Shown here in pieces: positions 56,706-64,000 of a stretch of DNA of 64,000 bases. This DNA comes from Siphonodentalium dalli (taxonomy: Eukaryota > Mollusca > Scaphopoda > Gadilida > Siphonodentaliidae), in contig CP136064.1 of NCBI GenBank assembly GCA_032622095.1, positions 111,774,004-111,838,003 of the forward strand. Reading direction: 5' to 3'. The translations under genes and the position numbers were made by a program. Position 1 is the first letter of the stretch, and each line of letters begins with the position of its first letter. A model generated the notes under the pieces. That model ran no database searches and was not told where the DNA came from. It was given only the letters and a program-made list of their open reading frames with translations.

Positions 56706-57309
56706 TGGGTCTGGAAAACAATTGCACATATCGGGCCCAAAACGTTTTTTCCAACCCCGAGGGACCCACCACCCCATTTGTGCAAATTTTTTCCTCCAAA
56801 TGTTAGGGACCCACCCCTTTTCTCATGTTTTTATCCAAATTTCAAGAGTTTTTTTCAGCCGTTCTCCAATAACTGTGTTAACTGCCTTTCAATCCCATTC
56901 CACTGTCCTTTGTTGGTGCAAACTGTGTAAAATTAAGACTCAAGCAATAACATGCTTAATCGGCAAATCACAGGTCAGAAAAACGAAAAATAAACTTTAT
57001 TTCCAGATGTGTCCTGGTTTTTCAGTATCTAACAACAATAATAAAGCATTGTGTATGTACACTGTATGTCACAAATTGCCCTAGACCGCATTATAGCCTT
57101 TATATACCGAGCGTGTTTAGTCTGAGAGAGAACACTGGCCAGAGTAAATAGTGCTAAACAGGTCAGGGGTTCTACAATTATTTGTGCATGATCAAAGAAC
57201 TCTTTAGTCTTATCCACCGGGGTGGTGAGGAGGGGAATTGTTTTGGTTAGGTATACACATAGATACATGGTTATTATACCCCCAATATTAGTCGGCGGGT
57301 ATATAGTTG

Positions 57310-57700
57310 ACGTCTCGAGCCGCCCATGCGTCCGTTCATACAAACATTTTGCGTTATAACTCAAGAGTCGGTTGTCATATTTTGATGCTCTATGACATGT
57401 GACGGACCAGAAATGGGGAACGAATATGCATAATATCACGGATTGTGAGCACCAATGCCTACCAGAGTTATCCATGGGCCCTGTTTATGAAATTCAGTCC
57501 GTACACAGTTTTTTGCAATATAAGTTGAAGTGTCGGTTGTCGAATTTTTAAGTGGTTTGGTATGGTGATAGACCTGAATGATAGGGGAGGATGTATGCAG
57601 ATATTACTGCACATCACAGGTTTCGCCTGTCGATGCATACCAGAGCTACCAACCTGGTTCCATCCGTAAACACATTTTGCATTATTATAACTCAACCATT
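57310..57700. repeat. Two diverged ~170-200-bp tandem units
   Basis: CAAACATTTTGCGTTATAAC and CACAGTTTTTTGCAATATAA blocks are each followed by GTCGGTTGTC, an AATATGCATAAT/ATGTATGCAGAT block and TGC(C)TACCAGAG(T/C)TA. Spacing is ~180 bp. They lie within the hAT-like element and no protein is encoded. Confidence 0.5.
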
Positions 57701-59166
57701 TGTATGTATATTTGTGCACTAGATTCTGCAGTATAGTCTCAGTCAGATTTTATTCTTGATTTTAGTTTGACTTTGAAGACATTGAAGAATGTCATTTCTC
57801 GAAGCATCTGAATGCATCACATTATTTCAGTTCATCTATTTGTAGGCGATAACAGTATACAATTAGTATTCAAGTTTAGTCTTGTTGAGCAGTATTTAAG
57901 CTTCAAGATGAAGTTCGTAAATTCAAGGAGAATAGGTCGCCTTCAGTTGGGATTGTCTGAACAATAAACAGTAACGGTCATTTATCATAACCAATTCAGT
58001 TTTATTTGGATAAGTGTTGCAAATTAATATTACTTGCAATCATTAAAGAATAGAAATAACCAGAAGGAATTAATGTGATTGCACGCCAGAACAAGACAGT
58101 ATTTCAGACATTAGAAATTTATGAGATACCCTTTTCAATTTCATGTTATGCAACAATCGGGTTAATGATATCTAGTCATCATTGAGTATTCTCCATGTAG
58201 TATTTGTGATACAGTTTTTATTTTATTTTATTACTTTTATTTGGGTAATACAACTGGGTAATATATTATTTATTTTTCACTAAATTACGGTTTTCCACTG
58301 TGAAGTGGGACGGGATCCTGTGAAATCCAGAAGGTTGCTAAATCTGAGGCTATATTAGTCACTATAGCTGTCTATATAGCCATATGCCAACAAACATTAT
58401 ATTAACATGCTTACAAACAACATTACATGGTCAGTACTTGTAAATTTACAAGCACGATTGTTTCGGCCTCTGAACCACCCACCCACCCCGGCCCTATATA
58501 CTGAATTTTGTTTTGTAGACCCCCCCATGTCGTCGGTGGTATATTTTGCCCCACGTAATTTTCCTCGGTTGCTCATTGTTGAAATGAACCAAACGTGTAC
58601 TTTTACACGCAGCATGTTTATGTGACCGATGGTCAATCTATGATTGACGCCAATCGCCTTGATCGGATAATCATATACCGCGCGGTGATGTCTTCCCATC
58701 GATATGTCCACCGATAGCTTCGCATTGAGCGTCGCCTCGTAAAACTACCTGGACTATATTATAAACCCAGCCGGTGAATAGCACCCCTACAGTTCACATA
58801 GATCATTTATGAATAATAGATCTATTATGGTTTCAGAGTATTCCGTGAAGTTTGTGGTTGAATAATGTAACCAGCTTATCTATTGTTGGGTGGGTCTGAA
58901 ATCTTACACCGCAATTCACTCAGCAGGTCGTGTGGAATAGCACTTCCATACCAGCGACGTTTCATTCATGGTCGCGAGGATGTATGCGGACGCGGTCGTA
59001 ACAAAACCAGAATACGCCACCGACATTGTTCTCTCATCTGATGTTGACCGTGCGTTGGGCTACAACTTCTGACCTAAAGGAGTACGCTGCATGGAACTGT
59101 ACTCCCAATACGATAGATCTTAACGCTATTTTCTTGTATGGCTGAAGCTCAGGAATATCAATCATC

Positions 59167-59379
59167 ATGTTTAAACGTCTCAGTTGGAATGTAACTGGTA
59201 TTTTCAGCTATTCCTCTTATGTAGTTAATCTGCTGTCGGATAATTCAGTCGATATTTGTGACGCCAGTGAACACTGGCTATGCAGTGCGAATGCAAGCTA
59301 CATGGATTCCCTGTGCCCCAGCTACCGCGCGCACACAATATACAAGAAAACTAAGATGCATGCATCAGGTCGGCCGTGA
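59167..59379 (+). pseudogene. LINE endonuclease N-terminal fragment
   Basis: The frame reads RLSWNVTGIFSYSSYVVNLL, then DNSVDICDASEHWLCSANAS and YMDSLCPSY. This matches the start of an apurinic-like endonuclease ('WNV.G.', then 'DI...SEHWL'). It ends at TGA in ASGRP and the rest of the domain does not follow. A later piece of a similar endonuclease is at 63309-64000. Confidence 0.6.
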
Positions 59380-59407
59380 ACTATCTACCATAGAATTGTT
59401 GTAGCTA

Positions 59408-60281
59408 TCGATTATACATTTTGGAACACCTGTCTGTATGTATGTGTGTATGCATGAATGCATGCCTGTATGTGTTATAGACTCTAACACTGCTCGACTG
59501 ATCCGACTCGGATTTGGTATTTAACGTGTCAACTTGACCTCGCTCATAGGCATGTTTCTGGACCTTGACCGATCCGACTAAAAATTTGTGTGTAGGACTA
59601 CTTCGATCCCGGGAGCAATATGGACGGGTCCAATTTCACGTGGGACCATGTTCTCGAACGTGTTGATATAGGCATGTTTCTGGACCAATTGAACAATAGT
59701 TTGGCCAGACGCTGTATATACTGGGTACTGTCCAGATGGAGGCGATCACAAAAAAATCCCTAAATAGCCCGAACGAAGTCGAGTACATCAGCTAGTTTAA
59801 TATATATTTTGGACATTTGTCTGTCTGTTTGTCTGTTAGCTATGGCCGGGAAAACTGCCGGACAGATTTGACGAAATTTGATACCTAGGGGAAATTATTT
59901 CCAGGGAGTATTTTGGACGGGTCAAATCTTGATCCCGACCTGACTTTGACATTCAAAAAGATCAATTCAAGTTCCAATCTGGTAAAACGGAAGTATTTCA
60001 ACGAAATTTAATACCTACTGTTACTTTTGTCCCAGGAGTGTTTCGGGTGGGTCAAATCATGACCCTGACCTGATCTTGACATTCAAAATTGTCAATTCAA
60101 GGTCAAATCGGGTAAAGCCGGGCGGATTTTGTCGTGACTTTTGTCCGGGGAGTGTTTTGGACGGGTCAAATCGTGACCCAACATGACGTTCACCTTTAAA
60201 ATGGTCAATTCAAGGTTAAATCGCGCAATTCTCCGAAAATCAGAGGGGAACATCCCGGACGAAGTCGGGTCCACCAGCTAC
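59408..60281 (+). mobile_element. Two tandem Helitron-like copies, plus orientation
   Basis: The first copy ends GAACGAAGTCGAGTACATCA plus GCTAG at 59795, before a T. The second ends CCCGGACGAAGTCGGGTCCA plus CCAGCTAC at 60281. Each has the 3' hairpin (CCCGGAC-GAA-GTCGGG in the second) seen in arrays 1 and 2, and a CTGTCTGTCTG-rich zone near its 5' end. Interiors contain repeated GTTTTGGACGGGTCAAATC-like segments. The 5' start is approximate. Confidence 0.55.
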
Positions 60282-60529
60282 TATTATATATTTCTAGATT
60301 TAGTTACAAACTAAATACCTGTATATTGTACAAAGAAATGTTTGACAAATATATCTGTATCAATATTACCATACGGGTCATTAAAATAGATACGACGAAA
60401 AAAATTTTGAAGGGTGCATGCATCAGGTAAATTTTTATATTTCAAATGATGACAGGAATGCGGAAAGTTGAAGCACCTACGTAATACTGGCTATCCGAAT
60501 GAAGAGATATACATGTATATATAAACCAA

Positions 60530-61830
60530 AATAGAAGATGTCTGCTGGCGACAATGTTTTCCAAAAAAATTCAAAGAATTCGATAGCTCCCATCTAGTTG
60601 TCAGCCCGAAGATCAATATGAAGTTTGGTGACTATCAGATGAGGGATATGTATGTACAGTTGCTAAACAATTCAGTCATGCAAAAGATGATCAAACAGTA
60701 AGATACCAAATTGCTGCCTGTGGTAATGTTTTTTAACGAAATTCGGGAAAATTAGATTACTCGCACCCTGGTTATGCAGAAGATCAGTGTGGAATCTGGT
60801 GACGATCGGACAAGGGGTGTCGTCTGTAGGATCAACCAAATTATTTAGCCATAAAAATAGTAAAATTCAAGATCACCGCTGGCAGTGATGTCTTCACAAG
60901 GACAGTTTGAGAACAAAATATGGCTCACATCTAGCGGTGACCCAAAATATCCACATGAGAAAAAGTTCTCCAATAAAAGCTGGCTGCAGGGTGCGCCAAT
61001 TGATTCAAATTCGAAATTTAGCAGAATGTACTGCTTGTGGCCATGTTTTCCCCGCAAATTTGATAGACTGATGGACAAAACCACTGAATCCGTTCAATCA
61101 ATATACATGTATACATGGATTAATTTATATGCATTGTTATACACAGTACTGGTATATAAAGGTACTGAAAATAACAATATTACTAGTATACACAAAATAA
61201 ACCATATATCATGGCTATGGGTTCTAATATCCGAATATGACAGCTGAGAACTTGGTGTGAATTGAAGAGTGGTGGTGTCTCAAGTATATCTAACCCTCCA
61301 CGTTAGAAACATGCCATTAAATGTCATAAGTATAATCTAGCTTGAGGACAGAAGTTATCCATAAAACCCCCTTAATTCAACCAGGTCCTCGCGCGATGTA
61401 TGGTCGATCACATGATGATCTAGGGGGGATTAGAATTGTTGTATAAAACATCACTGCATGTAAATATAAAACAAAATAGTGCTACATCTTATTACAGATT
61501 ATTGCCATATATAATCAGTGACTATACAGACAGTCTGACAAAATAAAGTTTCAGTGACACTCTATCCGAAGAGGGGAATAATTCCATCTGTTACAGTCAA
61601 TGGAGCAATTATGAATCTGGAAATGTGAAATTTCTAAGTAATACTAGATATCGACATGACGCGATAACATATAACGTAATTGCAATATGGCCGCTGGCGA
61701 CCATTTTTTCCTATAAAATTAAAAAAATATTTGATAGCTCTCATCTGATAGATCAATATCAAGATAAATATGAAGTTTGGTGTTGATCGGATGAGTGAAT
61801 TGGACTGTGTTAAACGGTTTAGTAATGCTT
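60530..61830. repeat. Diverged ~150-bp tandem units
   Basis: The pattern 'CTGGCGACAATGTTTTCC ... GATAGCTC ... GATCAATATGAAGTTTGGTG' recurs at ~60543, 60710, 60870 and 61690 with strong divergence. A dispersed intergenic repeat; no coding capacity. Confidence 0.5.
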
Positions 61831-62612
61831 AAAAAGATTCTTACCTTAATATTTGTATGTTCACTTTATAAACTTCACTGAGTCATCTTTGTCATGTATT
61901 GAGTTTGATATCTTTTGTTAACAGTTTATATTTACACACTAAGTGTTGTCATCACTAAATCCAGCATTCTGATTGGTCGGCGCCCACGTGGCTAGTTGCA
62001 GTTATTTCTCGGTGAATGCGCAACGCCTCATAACACCAAGCTAATAACACCATCGATACGTCATTAGGTTTGGAAAGACGAACGCGTAATGTTTTGGGCG
62101 CATTTGGACTCGCGCAGGATTGACTTAATACATCATCGGGTTTCAATATGAAGAGAAATTGTTCCTATTAACTTTTGGCAAGGGTGCTATTGGGTATTTT
62201 GGGCTGATCTTGTCACGATACACTTTTCGATTTAAATATATTTACAAAAGTGGCTTTCTCGCTAAATGTATATAAATATAAGGATTAACTGTCATGTGGA
62301 CTATTTTTATGGAGATGTAACGGTGAGGTAAGTGGACATAACTTGTATGTAAAACCCTTCGGGTTTTACACAAGTTATGTCCACTTACCTCACCGTTACA
62401 TCTCCATAAAAACAGTCCACATGACAGTTAATCCTTATATAAATCATGTATGTCTCATGTTTGTTATTTTAATTTATGTGTTTATTATCATTAAATAAAG
62501 TTGCATTCCTTAAAAAGATTCTTACCTCAATGTGTTTATGTTCACTTTATAAACTCCACTGAGTCATCTTTGTCATGTATTGAATTTGATATCTTTTGTT
62601 AACAGTTTATAA
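61828..62612. repeat. ~100-bp direct repeats bracketing a palindrome
   Basis: AAAAAGATTCTTACCT, then TTCACTTTATAAAC and CACTGAGTCATCTTTGTCAT, occurs at ~61829 and ~62512. Both copies end TATCTTTTGTTAACAGTTTA. The intervening ~580 bp contains a GC-richer segment and the long hairpin at 62274-62444. Confidence 0.7.
62274..62444. repeat. ~170-bp near-perfect palindrome
   Basis: The left arm ATATAAGGATTAACTGTCAT ... CATAACTTGTATGTAAAACC and right arm GGTTTTACACAAGTTATGTC ... CAGTTAATCCTTATATA pair over ~78 bp with one mismatch and a 2-nt bulge. The loop is CTTCGG-like. RNA from either strand would form a very stable hairpin. Confidence 0.9.
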
Positions 62613-62649
62613 ATTATGTATGTCTCGTGTTCGTTATTATATTATATAC

Positions 62650-63300
62650 ACTTTATAGTGTGTTTCAGAACGAACAAAAAAAATGAATAAAATCAACAAA
62701 TTTGTAAATTTAAAAACAACTCAAACGTTGTTGTATTCCATGTCCCAGCCCGGACATATACACCAAATTTCAATAATATTCATTGAGAAACAACGGACCA
62801 AACGCCATATAGCACCCCGTATACATCTTTTATTCAGAGCTGGCCTTTTATTCCGAGTTGGCACACGTCGATTGGGGCGAGTTAGCCCTGGGGCGAGTAC
62901 GCCGATTCCGACACCTTCTCTATTTCAGCAGGTATACGTTTACGCTGATTTACGCGTAATTTAATTTACAAAGTTCCCCAATTGGTATCGTAAATAGAGC
63001 GACCTTATTTGACAGAGAATGCCTCTGTTATTGATTATCAAGTTGCTATACATTAAAAACGACAAATTCACATGCTCGTTCAAGCGCAGTAGTCTATTTT
63101 CCCCATGTTAAAGGACATCCACAAATACTAAATAACGCTAACCTACTGCGAATGTTTGACACGACAACTGTTAACATATTTGGGCTGAATTCATCTGACG
63201 CGGTATTATTCCTCAAAATAAACAACAAAACCATCGTTACTTGGAAATGTAGTTTGGGCTAACATTTACATAAATCCTCCACATTATTTATCCCGACACA
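62650..63300. other. Intergenic, nothing recognised
   Basis: A 93-codon frame at 62683-62964 has no recognisable domain and no splice context. Confidence 0.35.
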
Positions 63301-63308
63301 CACGTCAG

Positions 63309-64000
63309 ATGAAAAACAGCCATGAAGTAAACGGCCAAATTGGCCGAAATGACCAAAGGAAACGACAGCCAAATCAGAGAGGCAGAACCGCTTGCGGCAT
63401 CATCATCTTATTATATGATCGTCACGATTCTAATATTTCAGTCATCGACCTTGAAGATGACCGCATAGCAGCTATACAGCTCCATTACTCCAAATTCCTT
63501 CATTTATATATTTCAAGTAACTTACCTTCCTCAAACTCTCCCGTCGAACTATACGATAAGTATATCAAGTCACTGTACGACATCTTAGAAATGTTCATAC
63601 CTCTAGTTACTCCAATCCTGATGGGAGACTTCAATGGGACGTTGGAGAGAAGTGACGCTCGCAATAAACCATTTCAAGAATTGCTCGCGCACCTCTCGTT
63701 AAAATATGTCATTGAAGTCCTCAGCGCCGACTCAAATATAACAACATTCGAAAATGCTGGTGATTATATAGTCGGGTCTTAATATCGACCATTTTCTTAT
63801 CCGGTTATTCGATTAACACTATGTAATCAATGGTCAAATACTAGACGATGCTTCCATTAATGTTTCCAATCATTGGCCTATCGAAATGTCTATACATGTA
63901 GCATTTGATCTCGACTGTTCTTCGACAGCCAGCTTCTTGAAAATTATCAGTCGAAACTGGAATATTACCTTCCTCAATCTCAAATTACTGATATCTTCTC
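63309..64000 (+). pseudogene. LINE endonuclease fragment running off the window
   Basis: The first frame (to TAA at 63780-63782) reads IIILLYDRHDSNISVIDLED, then YISSNLPSSNSPVELYDKYI and ILMGDFNGTLERSDARN, the middle of an apurinic-like endonuclease with the GDFNG catalytic motif. The last motif (INVSNHWPIEMSIHVAF-like, corresponding to 'SDH.P') is in another frame at ~63860-63905, so there is a frameshift near 63780. The RT would lie beyond the window. Confidence 0.65.

Larger units (their letters stand above)
56163..58789. mobile_element. hAT-like TIR element, 2.6 kb
   Basis: Left TAGGGTGCTATTCACCAAGC and right GCCGGTGAATAGCACCCCTA are inverted. Similarity continues inward imperfectly (TTTATAAACCAGGTAG against CTACCTGGACTATATTATAA). 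TAGGG-type termini and an 8-bp flank pair CAGATCCC/CAGTTCAC (6 of 8 matching) suggest hAT. No transposase frame is visible, so it is non-autonomous. Confidence 0.5.

Noticed and set aside
1-64000. CRISPR-like direct repeats or prokaryotic operons
   Set aside because: Repeats lack regular unique spacers, the exons are spliced and the mobile elements are eukaryotic.

Overview
This is metazoan genomic DNA. It has spliced exons with canonical AG/GT borders, long AT-rich introns, many non-LTR retrotransposon (LINE) reverse transcriptases, Helitron-like rolling-circle elements, MITEs and satellites. There is no operon layout and no prokaryotic gene density. Tandem Helitron-like arrays, LINEs encoding an SGNH-type ORF1, and thrombospondin type-1 (TSP1) exon arrays fit a marine invertebrate such as a mollusc, brachiopod or similar lineage. 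I cannot fix the species from the sequence.

One host gene is clearly supported, on the + strand from about 24.15 kb to 39.2 kb. It has five tandem TSP1 exons of exactly 171 nt (24151, 25361, 26252, 27984, 30110), a divergent 183-nt TSP1 exon (33903), and a terminal Cys-rich exon that ends in TGA at 38966-38968, with AATAAA at 39164. All introns are phase 1, so exons can be added or lost without breaking the frame. A truncated exon at 23941 marks a failed duplication or deletion. The 5' part of the gene lies outside what I can identify. The product should be extracellular.

Layout. 1-4.6 kb: MITE, LINE C-terminal remnant, palindromic elements and TTAA-flanked MITEs. 4.6-10.9 kb: nested foldback elements built of palindromic CTTAAG or GCGCTTCAGCGC hairpins, a ~165-bp G/C-run satellite and a ~46-bp minisatellite. 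11.55-14.06 kb: head-to-tail Helitron-like array on the minus strand. 16.2-22.9 kb: a LINE split cleanly by a 4.48-kb DNA transposon with 25-bp TIRs and an 8-bp target duplication. 23.2-39 kb: the TSP1 gene, with introns carrying segmental duplications and MITEs. 39-43.9 kb: mostly non-coding. 43.9-46.2 kb: second Helitron-like array. 46.9-49.1 kb: decayed minus-strand LINE. 49.1-55.9 kb: a 6.74-kb element with ~590-bp terminal inverted repeats enclosing a nearly intact minus-strand LINE (1552-codon endonuclease-RT ORF plus the end of an SGNH-type ORF1 in the same frame). 56.2-58.8 kb: hAT-like TIR element. 59-64 kb: LINE endonuclease fragments, more Helitron-like copies, ~150-bp diverged repeats and a ~170-bp near-perfect palindrome.

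The most informative signals are mobile-element mechanics: exact CTAG|TC junctions between Helitron modules, an in-frame nested insertion with a 40-nt templated filler, TTAA and ATTAGCC target duplications checked against empty paralogous sites inside the same window, and a LINE enclosed in long inverted repeats.
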